NCBI GenBank assembly: GCA_016584495.1
Contig: WAID01000015.1
Span: 1,674,501 to 1,738,500, forward strand
Source of the DNA: Celoporthe dispersa
Taxonomy: Eukaryota; Ascomycota; Sordariomycetes; Diaporthales; Cryphonectriaceae
Reading direction: 5' to 3'
DNA length: 64,000 bases
Shown here: positions 12,542 through 24,333 of the stretch, piece by piece
Layout of the letters: every line of letters begins with the position of its first letter
Numbering within the stretch: position 1 is the stretch's first letter
Position numbers and translations under genes: made by a program
The notes under the pieces: model-generated
The model's database searches: none
What the model was told of the DNA's origin: nothing
What the model saw: the letters and a program-made list of their open reading frames with translations, nothing else

Positions 12542-13088
12542 AATTCGCGGAGAACCCACCCCCACCTCTCGATAACGGCAAGGTGCACCTGGCGAGACCG
12601 AACCCCTGGGATTGCTATCAGACCATCTCTGATGAGGTCAACGAAAGCTGTAGGGTCTCCTTCTTAAGAAATAGCCAGGGTGAGGTTTTGTGTGGCCTTA
12701 GCAGCCTCTTGCTTGGATATAATTGTGCACTGGGATCACCTGAAAACCGTACTCGACCTGTAGATGGAAAGTAAAGGGGTAATGGTTCATTCGAACCTGA
12801 GTCTTGAGAGCAAAGCCTGTCCATAATTTGAACCTCTGAATGCTTTTTCTATCAAGACCGTCTAGCTAAAGGCCCGAAATGTTTGGACTTTCGCGAGGCC
12901 TCTCTCTCTCTTCAAGGCTGTGTGATACATGTCTTTTTGATACACAGCCAGTTCCTCCTATGTGCTCCGACTCCATCAATGTCGCAAACGAGGCCGACAT
13001 CCACGGCGCACCGTACCTCTGTAGTCTTTATCCTTTTTTTTAAATCTCCCATTTCTTTTTACAGCCTCCGTAGGAATGCGTATGAGAA
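12542..13088. other. Intergenic region between convergent genes
   Basis: It lies between the 3' ends of the dipeptidase and uS13m genes. I see no gene in it. Confidence 0.6.
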
Positions 13089-13598
13089 TCACCACCGTCC
13101 GAACCTCTCTAACCTGTTCAACCTCGCCGACGTCGCGTTCTGGTTGCGCGCCCGCTGTCCGCGCACCGGCAGACCCATGACGTGTCTCTTGCCCCGGTAC
13201 GAGCCCATATCCCTCAGCCGCTTGATGTTGTTCTGCACGATCTTGCGCGCGTCGTTCTCGATCGTCATGGTCGACAGCTCCGCCGTCAGCTGCATGACGG
13301 TCTTGGGGCTGAGCGCCTCCAGGCGCTGGCGCGGGAAGATGGAGTATTTGGCCATGATCCGGTCGGCGGACTGGGTGCCCAGGGCGAAGAAGGAGGTGAG
13401 GGCTTTCTATATGTGTGGGACGAGAACTGTCAGCCGGGTTCGTGCTTGGCCCCTAGGTCAAGGGTGGATGGCAGCAGGAGGAGGGTGGTTGTACCTTGAC
13501 GAGCTTTTTCTCGCCGAAGTTGACGCCGAAAATGAAGATCTGGGGAGGGTCAGCCTCGAGTCGAAACTGTCAAGCTAGAACTGAGTGCATACCGCCAT
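13089..13598 (-). CDS. SWS2: Mitochondrial small-subunit ribosomal protein uS13m
   Basis: uS13 family protein of the mitochondrial ribosome. Exons on the minus strand are 13598-13593, 13539-13495 and 13406-13089, giving 122 aa with no frame break. Exon 1 codes only for Met-Ala; the GTATGC donor follows directly. The protein has the S13 N-terminus (FIFGVNFGEKKLVKKALTSF), the helix region AKYSIFPRQRLEALSPKTV and the C-terminal tail with GLPVRGQRARNQN, the hallmark GLPVRGQRT-like motif that contacts rRNA and tRNA. Its length fits the mitochondrial branch. Confidence 0.93.
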
Positions 13599-14461
13599 CT
13601 TGGCCAAAAAAGTTTTGTCCTCCTCTCACCTCGACGAGGGAATCATTGGCGGTGCTAACAGCGTCCTGAGAGTGTGTTTGCAGCGAGACGTTGATTCTGC
13701 CGTGTCGGCGCCGTCATTCCTTGAGTCGCCGTTGGGGGCTTCGTGATGAGTAAGCCCCTGACCCACCCTAAGATGGGACCTTGGCTGGCTACCTCCCAGT
13801 GGCTTCCTTACTAGATTGACAGCCTGATCGCACCATTTAGGATATACGAAGTAGGCATTCGGATGGTAGACGACCAGATATAGAGAAAATTTGGCAGAAC
13901 TATATTGGTAAAAGAAAGGACCTACCTGTCCTTGAACTCCCGACAATGTCATTCGGTGCGACCTGCTGTATTCTTGTGCTTACAATAGAGAACAGTGTTA
14001 TAGGAAGGGAGAATACTTTATGGGTGAAGCACCTTCAAAGATACAGCAAATGGAACCCATCTTTTTTTCATTAGGCGACACTCTCTGGTGAGTATGAAGA
14101 AGCTAGAGGCATTCGCCTCGTATGTCCTATTTTTTCTTTCTCTAATGTCGCATATACGAAGGCCGAGATCACGACGTTTCTTGCACCGCAAAAATGACCA
14201 GATAAGTTGAGTGGTGACTAAGCAACACCCTCTGGCCGCACTGTAGTCCGGCCACGCAAATCATGAACACCCCCTGCCACTCCTGATTGCTGCAACCTCG
14301 ACCAATCTGTACATGACCCGATATGAAAAGGTAAGGACAGATCAAGGAGCTGAGCATCGGGTTCAAGCTTTGGGTTCCTCCTAGTCTTCTGTGGCTCAGC
14401 CTAGACGCCCTTCCATGCCGTGCACCGGTCAGCACCACCAGCAGCCCCTGAGCCTCGTTCG
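13599..14461. other. Divergent promoter region (uS13m and YIH1-like gene)
   Basis: This is intergenic sequence between divergent starts. No coding region, tRNA or repeat could be supported. Confidence 0.5.
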
Positions 14462-15324
14462 ATGCGACAACCCGCTATGTCCGAGGAACTGGCAGACGAG
14501 GTCGAGGTCATCAATTCCATCTACGGGGAAGGCAGTCTTGTCCTAGCTGGCACGGCCTCGGATACCTACATCCTCGCACTGCCCGAGGAGACAGTCTCCT
14601 TACGTCTGCAGTTCCCGCCCGACTACCCGGCTGTCCCTCCCAGCGTGCTCAGCACAAACAGCTCCGGAGGAAAGCGAGGGGTGGCCGCGCGAGATCTGCA
14701 GCTTTTCCGGAACGCACTGGGCAACGTCTACCAGCCGGGGCAGGTCTGCCTGTTTGATGCGGTCGAGGAGCTCAAGCGGCTGCAGGAGGAAGCCGGCCTG
14801 ACTGCTGAAGAGCCCTCACCTCACGATGAAGACGCAGGCGAGGAAGGGCGCCAGGTGACGGCCGGGCCTGCTGCTGCTGCTGCTGCTGCACAAGACTTTG
14901 GTCCCGAGCCGCCGTGGATCCTGTCCGAACCCGTCACGGAGCTGAAATCGACGTTCATAGCCCGGTGCGCCGCAGTCAGCTCGCCTGACCTCGCCGCTCA
15001 GTACGTGCAACACCTGCTGGCAAGCGACAAGCGCGTCCGTACCGCCACGCACAACATCACGGCGTGGCGGATCAGGGGGCCCAACGGGACGTCCTTTCAG
15101 GACTGCGATGACGACGGGGAGACGGCTGCGGGGGGCGCCTTCTTCATCTGATGCAGCTGATGGATCTTTGGGATACCATGGCGGTCGTGACTCGTTGGTA
15201 CGGCGGGCAGAAGCTTGGGCCTCGACGGTTCGCGCTGATCAATGCGGCGGCACGCGATGCCTTTGTCAAGGCTGGCCTGGTAGAGGAGTCATCTACAGGC
15301 AAGAAGAAGGGCCATGGGAAATGA
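14462..15324 (+). CDS. YIH1: RWD-domain protein of the YIH1/IMPACT (UPF0029) family
   Basis: Homologue of yeast Yih1 and mammalian IMPACT, which bind Gcn1 through an RWD domain and dampen Gcn2 activation in amino-acid starvation. The N-terminal RWD (about residues 5-110) includes EVEVINSIYGEGS and the family signature FPPDYPAVPPSV. After an acidic and Ala-rich linker, the UPF0029 domain (about 165-280) includes LWDTMAVVTRWYGGQKLGP and RRFALINAAARDAF. The frame breaks at the G6 run 15130-15135: as written, the protein stops at 15151, while the conserved second half continues in the next frame to TGA at 15322-15324. Adding one G gives exactly 288 codons. The start is either the ATG at 14462 or the in-frame one at 14477. 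Confidence 0.88.
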
Positions 15325-15773
15325 AAGAAAGAAGGAAAGAGGACAGATTTCCCGGGTCCCGTCTTCAATTTTTCTTTTTTTTTTTTGGGGGGGGGGGTTA
15401 ATCAACAAATATTGCGGCTGACTGGTCAACAAAAGGCTATCATGGGACTGAACCGACGAAACAACACGTTTTCCGCCCCCAAGAAAAAGTCCAGCCAGAT
15501 GAGAGAGTCATCTGTAAGGAAAGATGAAATATCCGTCACCTGCCATCCCACAACGCCGGCTGGTGCCAATGAGAAGGATGTGTCGATGCAAATGCAGGCT
15601 GACGAACGAGAAAGAAAGGGAAAAAAGCTAAAAAGAAGAAAAAAAAACTCAAAAAATCCAAGTGCTAGTCCAACCCAGTCTGATGCAAGTACCGTCCACG
15701 GGAAATCCAACGCTGAAAATATATGAAAGATGTCCGGGCAGCCACCGTGCTGATCCAAGCAGGTGGCCCCCCT
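15325..15773. other. Intergenic region between convergent genes
   Basis: It lies between two 3' ends. It contains a T11-G11 homopolymer junction at about 15376-15397 and an A/G-rich stretch at 15600-15660. No gene is seen. Confidence 0.6.
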
Positions 15774-17351
15774 TCAGCCGTGCTTGACCAACAATGGACT
15801 TAACGTTTCCATGGCCTTGTCCGCGAGCTCACTCGACAAGATGACGGCACCCGTCTTGGCAGTGGAAAGATACGACAGTTCGGCATTCTCCTCCATCTGC
15901 AGCTCCTCCGCCAGCTTGCCCGCCACGCCCGCCACGATGCCCGTGGCTTCGAAGGGCAGGTCGACGAGATCCAGGAAGATCGGAACCAGGCCGGCCTCCG
16001 TGGGGCCGATCAGGGAGTCCCCAAACTTCTCCAGCAGGGACTTATCGATGAGGAGTGATGCCTCGTCCTCTTCGGTCATGGTCACCGACAGGAACCGGGG
16101 CTGGCTGACCAGCGCCGCGACAAGGCTTGTGTAAAACTTGGTGTCGACCATATCAACCCAGGAGGCCTTGCGGTGGTTGCCGTTACCGCTGTGTGCCCTT
16201 GCCGGTCTCGAATAGTCGTCATCGCGCGACACGTCTTTGCCGGAGCAGTGGATCAGGAGAAGACCGCGTTCGACGTTGGGCACGACGTTGTGCTTCTTAA
16301 GCAGCTTGAAGGTCCGCACTTTGGGCACCATATCAGCAAAGAACACCCTGCTAGACCTCAGACCAACCACGGTTGCTTACCCTGCAGCTCGGCGACATTC
16401 GACGGCGGTGGTGTGGATGGCGGCTCATCGCTCTCCTGGCTGAGGCCCCGGCTGTGTGCTAATGCGCCGGGTGATACGAAGGAGTCGTGGCTATCCTCAG
16501 GGCACTCGAACCCTCGCGACAGCAGTGCGTGCACCACGCTCTGGCGGTTTTTGCTTGGTACTATAATGAAGTCGGAATAGTAAGAGGTGATGAAGAAGAT
16601 GGGGATGCCAGCAAGTGCGAGCGGCGAGGTCAGGTCGACCACCCGGGAGCCGGCGTCCATGCCAGGAGACGAAACCCGGACGACACAATATGACTCCTTG
16701 GACACGGACACTGTCTTTGCAGCATCTTTCGGCAGCCGCTCTATGACGGGCTTGAAAATCTGTTTTGCCCAGGCGTCATGGCACACGATCGAGCACTCGA
16801 TGGGCGTCACGCTGATGTTAAGAAAGCCATGCTTCTGGTCCAGGGTCAGACCATCGAGTTGTTCATCGAGCGAGGCAGCACCGCGGTCTATACTCGGGGG
16901 AAGGAGAATCCTCAGGATCGGCTGCAGAAATTGTGAGTATAGGCTGAGGGGGATGTGTATAAGACTGAGCGTCTCGTCCTGTCATGGGCGCTGTCAGTAT
17001 TAGAATCGACTCGGCTTTTGACTCTCAACTGCCAGGCCGGGTGGCCTGGACTGTTTTTGGTCACGACTCCCTCCCGCGCCGGAAAAAAACAGCAAGTCTC
17101 GATGTCATGTTCAAGGTCGTTTTCTAAAAAAGACTAAACGACGGCGCCCTCACTCCCACCACAACGCAGCGGGCGAGCGAGCTACGCTGAGCATCACAAC
17201 ACCCCGGCAACCGGCCTCGGTCACACCCGCGGGAGGAGATAAGAGGAGACTGAGATCGATCCGGGAGACTCTGTGCGAGCGAGGCTGAAGACAACAACAA
17301 TTGGATCACAGAGCTGTTTGGACTTACGAGAAACGTGATCTCGGCGTTCAT
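15774..17351 (-). CDS. CASTOR-like ACT-domain protein (putative amino-acid sensor)
   Basis: The protein resembles the CASTOR/GATS-like family, whose animal member CASTOR1 binds arginine through ACT domains and relays it to the TORC1 pathway. The fungal role is inferred. Exons on the minus strand are 17351-17328, 16978-16381 and 16318-15774, giving 388 aa with no frame break. The N-terminus reads MNAEITFLDETLSLIHIPL. The ACT_7-like core includes FLNISVTPIECSIVC and SRVVDLTSPLALAGIPIFFI, followed by TSYYSDFIIVP. A second half (RTFKLLKKHNVVPNVERG onward) ends in VKHG. Intron 1 is unusually long at 349 nt but has a TACTGAC branch point 14 nt before its acceptor. Intron 2 is 62 nt. The nucleotide acceptor CCCAAAG was chosen because it alone keeps the downstream frame. 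Confidence 0.78.
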
Positions 17352-20300
17352 GATTGACTACCGCAGAGTAGTGAAGAAGTATGATGTATACAGCCTCTCG
17401 CTGATCATTCTTCTTTAGCAAGCGGCACTTGAGAGAGACCCTTGCCAGGACCCCACAGGATGCTTGCAGGACCCTGTTACAGTAATCCGCAGCGACAAAA
17501 GTAACTTTTTTTTGGGCGCGGGGGATTGAGAAAAAGCCAATTGAGAGGAATAATCGCCTGGAGCACGGATGGTGACTGCGCTCCAGGCTTTATTCAACAG
17601 TGTTTTTTTTTTCTTCTTTTCTTTCCCCTTCTCTGTTTTCTTCCCTGCCCCCTCCCCCCTCTCGAGAGGACAGAAGCCCGTAGGCCGTTTTTATCGAGGA
17701 AGGCCTGTGACATGTGCTGGTGAGTAAGAGATAAAGATAAAGTCCGTGCTCGGGTCCTCCCACCTATTATGAGTCGACTCCTACCAGCGCCGATCGGACG
17801 GGACGACGGTGGAGATTTCCTCTTAGATTGGCGAAGAAAAATCGGCCTGGAGCAGAGGAGGAACGGCGCGTGCCGCCAATTAAAAAAGTCCCACAGCGTA
17901 TGCGATGACTGAAAGATAGTCCTGCGAGGGCCTCTGTCGGTTGCTAGCCAGCCGCATGCGGCACTCGAGTGGTGTGTGTGTGTGTGTGTGTGTGCGTGTG
18001 TGTGTGCTTGATAGAGGGACAGAGGCAGGGAGGGTATCTTCTTGTAGTCCAGGGAATCGACTCGGACGGAGAAGGGAACAAGCCTGCGGGGAGGACCCTT
18101 CGACAATAGCCACAAAGGTCTTCTATCAAGGCCGGCAAAACTTTGGGCGGGTCGCGCGGGCGTCTGACGTTGATCTAGTCTCTCGCCTAGTGCAGCTCTG
18201 TGACTTCGGTCTTTTCTGCGGAATAACTTGGCTGTGTGCACAGAGAGAGAGAGGAGACGCTGGACAGACGACATACAGCCTTGGACTTTGGCTCTGCCCA
18301 GTTTCCCTTTCCCACCGGCTCCGATTTACGCGCCGCCGCTTCTTCTTTCTTCGTCACGAATCACACACAAGCCGGAGACGAACGACCTGCGGAGCAGTGC
18401 AGCCGAGAGTGGTCCTTGGCGTCGACAAGCGAATGCAGTAATTATTATAGTTTTGACACAATGTGGAAAAAGGTAGCAGGCAAGCAGGCAAGCAGGCAGC
18501 ACACCACGGTGGGAGAAGAGGAGGAGGGATATGGTTGTGGTTTTTAGTTTTCCACTTTAACTTTGGACCCCTCGTCTTTCCCAAAGTGGTGGTGCCCAGC
18601 ATCACCGCCCGCCCGCCCGCCCTTCATTCCACACACCCTGCATGAACATGCAGTGGCCAGCCAAGTAGCAACAGTCCTGCTGCACACCGGGGGCAGGCAT
18701 GCACGACCCCTCCCAGCGGCAAGCTAGAGATATTCGGGACACTCCTGCAGCAGGCTGGCCATGCCAGGGTGGGCACTAGCGTGGGGGGTCTCTGTCAGCT
18801 GCCCGCCGTCACAGCAGGGCAGGACAGCGTTCCGTCATGATGGTTGTTGTGTTGTCTCTTGAGAGAAGAATGCATGAAGCCTTAATACACTAGACATACA
18901 CCTCCTCACACAACCTCGCGGGTGCGCCCCCTGAGCCGTATGCATGTTCTTGGGGGGGTTTTTTGGGGGGGGGGTGGTTATTTCTTTCTTTTTTCTTTCC
19001 GCACACAGATTAAACGTGCACGTCATCTCCAACGTCTCCCATATGTCTCCTGCTTCACTTACACAGGAACCAGGAACGCTCGGCACCAAGAAGAGCCCTC
19101 TCTTTGTCTCATCTCGTGGCGCAGGGACACATGAAAATCTCCGCGAGACAGGACTCCTCGGAGCGGCAGGCGTGAGAAGCCACCTGCTTCCTGCTCGTGT
19201 CTCATCCGGACAGCTGGGAAGGATTACGCCGCAGCCACCAGACCACCACACACACACACCACCTCCCTGGCGTCTTCCCCTTCGTGGTCAAGCCGGAGAC
19301 GCACCCCGCATTCCGCCTGCGTGCGTGCGCGCCCATCGCTCATCTTGTGTGCAGCCAGCATCTTGTCTCCCTTGTCTCGTCATCATGATGCTTGCACCAA
19401 ACCTCGTGGCCTGTGGTTCAGTGGCTGACCACCCATGACGGAGCCATGCACATGTCAGGGCCACAGGGGCGAACCGTTATCATGTCCCCAACACACCCAC
19501 ATCGTGGTCCAGCCCTACCCATGGCCTTAAATGCCCCTAGGTCTTACCTGCAACCGCCGAATCATCGCGACGCGATTCTCGGGCGCCTCTGTTCCGGTGC
19601 ACAGAAAGAACTCGTCATGTTCATGCTGTACGACGGACGATCCCACCAGCCCGGACGGCGCGATCAAGTCGGTGCCAGGCTAAAGCCGCTCCTGCGCGAA
19701 AGAGTGGTTGCAGGAGATAGTATCAACAACGTCCCACATCCAACCCGGCCCCCTGGTGTCGATGCGGAAGTGTGGCCAAGAGGTCCGGCCATCGAGGACG
19801 CAGAAACTCTCCACCCTGGATGATCGCGACAATCACACACACACACGCCACGCAGCCCTTTCTTTTGGCGCTTATACTGCTACTTAACTAACCTGCTTCT
19901 CGTAAGGGCTCCACAGTTTGGCAGCAATTTTTATCATTGAAGGCCGTCAGACGTGAGCCTCGGAAGTATATACCTCTATAGTAGCAGATAGTGCTCATCG
20001 CCGTGTGCCCCCTCGGCATTCACGTGTAGACGACAGCGAGCCAAACCCTCCCGATCGGGCGAGCCGGAGAGGTCGGGTTGGCTCCTCGGCTTACCACATT
20101 GCCGGGACTGGATGATCCATTCCTTCGGTGGACATGCCAATCAACGGTCTCCTCGGGCAGAGAGGCACGCCGGCTCCAGGAGCGCTACAGAACTCGTAAT
20201 GCTTGCTGATCTCGATTATTACCGTCCTGGTCGCATAGTGCTCACCTTGGCGTGGTGGACCACACTCTTGCACCCGACCTAGGGGACCCCGCGCCGCCCG

Positions 20301-21247
20301 TCCAGCAGCACCGCTGACCTGCCCGTCCAGAACCAAAAAAGCGCCAGAGCTCAGCTCAGCTCCACACAGCCACGGACGTCTGTTGATTCGGCACCGTGAT
20401 ATCTATTGGACGGTTACCGGCTACCCTCCTCCCAGCCTGGATGGAGACGAGTCTAGCATGGGTTGCCAATGCCTTCGACCAGCCGCGCTTGCCAGATGAA
20501 CCTGACCACCCTCTCTTCGCCTGGTCTCGTGCTTTGAGGCCCGGAAAACATCGGTCGAGGGGTGGTCGTGAGGAAGTAGGCCACTCACACACTCTCAGAG
20601 GGGGTCATGCAACTGCATGCTAGGGGCTGGATGGTCCTGGGCCTGTTCGGATGGGAGAGTGAAATGCAGAAGAAAAAGAAAAAAAGAAAAGGGCTGCATC
20701 AGACCCCTGAGATCTAGATTTGCATCCCACGCCTTGTTGCATGCATGACATCAGACCCCGGCTGCGCTGCAGGTTGTTTTCCTCTCCCTCTCTCTGGATG
20801 GGCAGCCAGCCGTTGTAAGTACTCCGTAGTGCTGCAAGGGGTCTGAACTTGACGGGTCCTCTGCATCAAGTATCCCGAGCCTATATTGCCATGAAGCCGA
20901 TGATAGCCATCAGGCCCAACCCGCCAACCTCCCCCCTCCCCCCCAAAACCCCCATCTCTTTCCCATGTAATGGCTCGATGTTCGGGCCCGCACAAGACTA
21001 TTCCAGCGTTTAAATGGATCAGTAATCGGGTCGTGGGAGCCACGGATTAGGAACATCCAGAGGAGGACCCCCACGTAATATGCTGAAGTCGCAGGCCGAC
21101 GCATCCATCGTTCGCTTGGGGAGTTGACGGTTATGAAGCAGTGCATCTACGCGAGCGCCGGATGATGTCGTCGCCCGACCTAGCGAGGATGGCACAACCC
21201 CAGAGCAGCGTGTGTGCGGTCCCAGGGCAGAAAAAACCCCCAAGGGA
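17352..21247. other. Long gene-poor intergenic region
   Basis: These 3.9 kb separate the CASTOR-like start from the METTL25-type 3' end. No convincing coding sequence was found on either strand. It contains the GT microsatellite at 17971-18006, a GAAGG/GCAGG-type short tandem at 18478-18500, G and T runs near 18950-18990, and CA runs near 19245 and 19832. It may hold a long regulatory region or non-coding transcripts, but nothing in the sequence proves that. Confidence 0.5.
17971..18006. repeat. GT dinucleotide microsatellite
   Basis: About 36 bp of nearly perfect GT repeats with a single GC interruption. It generates spurious Thr-His frames on the opposite strand. Confidence 0.95.
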
Positions 21248-23074
21248 TCAGGCCTCCGTAGCGGCATCCTTCCTCTTGATGCCGACCACAACCAGGTTCC
21301 TCGGGCTCTCCTTGTAGTCAAACACAGACTCCACCCAGCAGTCCTGGACAACGCCTGCGTGTTCCCGCAGGAACAGCCAGCGGTCCGTGACGATCAGAGA
21401 CTCGACCACGCACGCGCTGAACGCCATGAGGCTCCAGACGGCGCTGAGCTCCCTCTTCCTGCCCTCGTACGCCCTGACGTACCCGTCAATCATCTCGTCT
21501 GTGAGGTCCCCCATCTTTTCCTGTATGACTTGGCTATACTGGGTGTAATCACGGTGTGTCGTCAGCTTCTTGATGGCACCCCGGACATAGGCATGAAAGG
21601 ATCTGTAGCAGGTCTTGCCCAGGGACCCGATGATGACTGGGTTCGTAGACATGTTGAAAGGGCTGTTCCTGTCGGTTCCTGTGCTGCTCTCCTCCTGTGT
21701 GCCGGCACCTTCCTGGTCCGGCTCGTGGTAGACCTTGGAGATGACGCCCTTGTCGAGGAACAGTTTCTGCAGCACAGCGCGGTAGAAGTGACGCGTGAAG
21801 AAAGAGTCCGACTCCTTGTCGGTCCAGTTCTGGGGTGCCTGACACGCCATCATCCGGGCCGTGATGTTGAACCGGATGCCCTGTCCGCCGTAGTTCGTGA
21901 CCCGCTGGCTCATGGGGAAGCCCTGGGGGTCGTGCTTCTCTGACTCCCGCTTCACCCGTCCGTTGATGGCCTGGAGGCTGGGCCTCATGTACGGCAGTTT
22001 GTATGTCGGCGGGCCCAGCTTCTCCGTGAGGAGATTATAGCAGCAGCCGACAATCGCTACGGCCTTGATGCTGGGGTTGAGGACCATGGACCGTATCCCA
22101 AAGTGCGAGAGGTTGCCGCAGGAATGGATCGAGATGGCCATCAGCGACAGCTCCTTGCGCTCGCCCTCCGGTATGTCTGCGTCGTGGATCTGGCTCAGGA
22201 CCGCAGACAGGTCACCCGTCTCCAGCCGGCCCGTGATGTACTTGATGACCCCTTTGCCCTGCTCAGGCCGGTAGATGGTCCTCAGCTCGCTCCGCGGCCT
22301 GATGTCCACGGCCTGGATCTGATCCTCGGTTGGCCTCTCGGCGTTTCTCCTCCGCGCCTTCTCATCCATCTTCTCGGCGGGCGTCTGGCTGTCCACCAGG
22401 CTCTGCCAGACCTTCTTGTTCCTCATGACCTTCTCCGGCTCCGCGAACCCGGCAAACACGTCGAGCACCCGCGCCCCTTCCTGATTGTTCTCCCGGCCCT
22501 CCACCGCGACGATGTTCTTGCTGTACGGTGCAGAGGCCAGCGTCCGCCCGAGATAGTTCTGCCCGCTGCCAAAGTCGATAAAGTGCGTCATCTCCGTGCC
22601 CGCGAGCTGCGCAATGTCCGCGGCCAGGCGGTCCACGTAGTCTGCAAAGTGCGTCACCTCGTGCACCTTCTTGACGTTCATGCCGACCGCGACCTGCCTC
22701 GGTATGACTGGCAGCTTCGGCCTGACGGGCGCAAATGCCCGCGAGAGCGAGAGCCGTCTCACGTCGCGGATGTACTGGCGGAGGGTCTCTGGCGGGTCCG
22801 GCCATCCACGGGCCGAGGGAGGGGCGTCCAGGTCGTCTCTCATGAGGAGGTCCAGGAGGTCCATGGGGTCGCACCTCATGAGAAATGACTGCCAGTCCTC
22901 GGGTAAAACCCACTGGAAAAGCCCGGGCTCGTTGGTGAAGAAGTCCAGGATGTGGACACCTCCACACAGGATCTGAAAGGCATCGCTGGTCGAGGCAAAG
23001 CGGAGCAGGGACTCGACATACTCGTCCGTGGTGCCAAACTCGTCAGAGATCGGCAGGGGTCTCTGCGGTGGCAT
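21248..23074 (-). CDS. METTL25/RRNAD1-type methyltransferase-domain protein
   Basis: A single uninterrupted frame of 608 aa. An N-terminal helical part is followed by a Rossmann-type methyltransferase domain with the SAM-binding motif I HFIDFGSGQNYLGRTLAS near residue 165-180, a downstream acidic/basic linker, and the family-specific IVGCCYNLLTEKLGPP block near residue 350. These motifs match the METTL25 / RRNAD1 group of class I methyltransferases, whose substrate is not established for fungi. No signal peptide or membrane segment is seen. The ATG at 23072-23074 is the first in frame. Confidence 0.85.
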   Translation of the reverse strand: MPPQRPLPISDEFGTTDEYVESLLRFASTSDAFQILCGGVHILDFFTNEPGLFQWVLPEDWQSFLMRCDPMDLLDLLMRDDLDAPPSARGWPDPPETLRQYIRDVRRLSLSRAFAPVRPKLPVIPRQVAVGMNVKKVHEVTHFADYVDRLAADIAQLAGTEMTHFIDFGSGQNYLGRTLASAPYSKNIVAVEGRENNQEGARVLDVFAGFAEPEKVMRNKKVWQSLVDSQTPAEKMDEKARRRNAERPTEDQIQAVDIRPRSELRTIYRPEQGKGVIKYITGRLETGDLSAVLSQIHDADIPEGERKELSLMAISIHSCGNLSHFGIRSMVLNPSIKAVAIVGCCYNLLTEKLGPPTYKLPYMRPSLQAINGRVKRESEKHDPQGFPMSQRVTNYGGQGIRFNITARMMACQAPQNWTDKESDSFFTRHFYRAVLQKLFLDKGVISKVYHEPDQEGAGTQEESSTGTDRNSPFNMSTNPVIIGSLGKTCYRSFHAYVRGAIKKLTTHRDYTQYSQVIQEKMGDLTDEMIDGYVRAYEGRKRELSAVWSLMAFSACVVESLIVTDRWLFLREHAGVVQDCWVESVFDYKESPRNLVVVGIKRKDAATEA

Positions 23075-24333
23075 CTTTGGAAGATGTGCTCGCGGGCGGT
23101 CTCGTTGTGTTCATGCCATGAAGGCTCTTTCAAGAATTTCGACGTGGACCTCAAATTTGGTAGCGCTATGTGCAGGGTTACCGCAGCAGCGCACGGCTCA
23201 GGTTCTAGCGTCTAGGGGTTTGTTTAGAATCACTTGGGGAGGGACATGCTGGGCTTTTCGCCGGTGCTGAGCCACTCCTTATTCCGCCTTCTTCTACCTC
23301 GTGCATCCTACCTGGACATTTCAAATTGAAGCTCTAATCATATCAGGACGAGTTAGACAACCAGGCACCACGGTATTGAACTATATGATCAAGCTCTGAC
23401 TATAGAAACATCTGGTATGCTGCTGATTATCTCATCAAGAGCCTTGATTCTCGGGCTGGTAGGAACAGGAATGTCTCTCAAAATTGTTATCATTCCCAAT
23501 TATCTTTGAAATGTCAGTTCAATCTGTAAGGGCACGTGCGCATTGAAGACACAACATAAAAGACTTCCAACTCTTCGGTCGCATGAATACACGCAAATGA
23601 GATGTGTTTGCTGAGAGATGAGGCTATGCATGGCCGATACGAGGTTCATCGTTTCCGCCCCAGCAGGCTACATACTAACAGTACAGTACTTCAGTAGTAT
23701 TACAATGTCCTTTTGCTTTCTCTCTTTTCCCGCCCCTCTTTTTCTTATCCTTTTGGCTATCTTGATAGTGGGAAAAAAAGCCGACCCAGATCCTCCGGAG
23801 GCTACGTGGGTCTGAATTGAGACACTGGGACGGCAGCAGGGATCAAACTCGTCCCAGCCCAAATGCCGTCCCCCCCACTACTATAGTAGTACCGCCGATG
23901 GCTACGAAGACATCAAACGCACTAGAGAGCGAGAATGCCGCGATGGGTGGAGATGGGCGTGGCGCAGAAGAGTGTTTTGTAAGAAGACAAAAAAAGAAGG
24001 GGAAAAAAAGGGCGGATTGTCACAAAGTTAGAACCAGGAGGTGAGGGGTTTACGTTGGATCGTCAAGCCCATAATTTCATTAACAAGTTTCACACCCCGT
24101 AACTCCGTGCTGTAATTTGAAGCCATCTCGTTGAGGTCTCCAGTGTGAGTCCATCCCGGTGACATGTCCCCGTCATCGTCGTCATCATCATTAGGCCGTC
24201 CATGTCGAGACCGGGTAGATATGTAGCCTTTCCCTACCAGCTTGACGCCGGACAGGGGCGATCGCCATACCAGTGACCTCATGAAATGTTCTCATACCGT
24301 CCGCGGCCTCTCTGGGTCTGAGGACTACCGGGC
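23075..24333. other. Intergenic region
   Basis: This is the METTL25-type gene's promoter side and the 3' region of the lipase gene. No gene is supported; a moderately AT-rich block lies around 23290-23800. Confidence 0.55.

Noticed and set aside
17594..18274. 226-aa minus-strand frame with Thr-His repeats
   Set aside because: Produced by translation of the GT microsatellite; no other protein features.
22103..22888. 261-aa open frame opposite the METTL25-type gene
   Set aside because: Antisense shadow with arginine/leucine-rich composition and no motifs.
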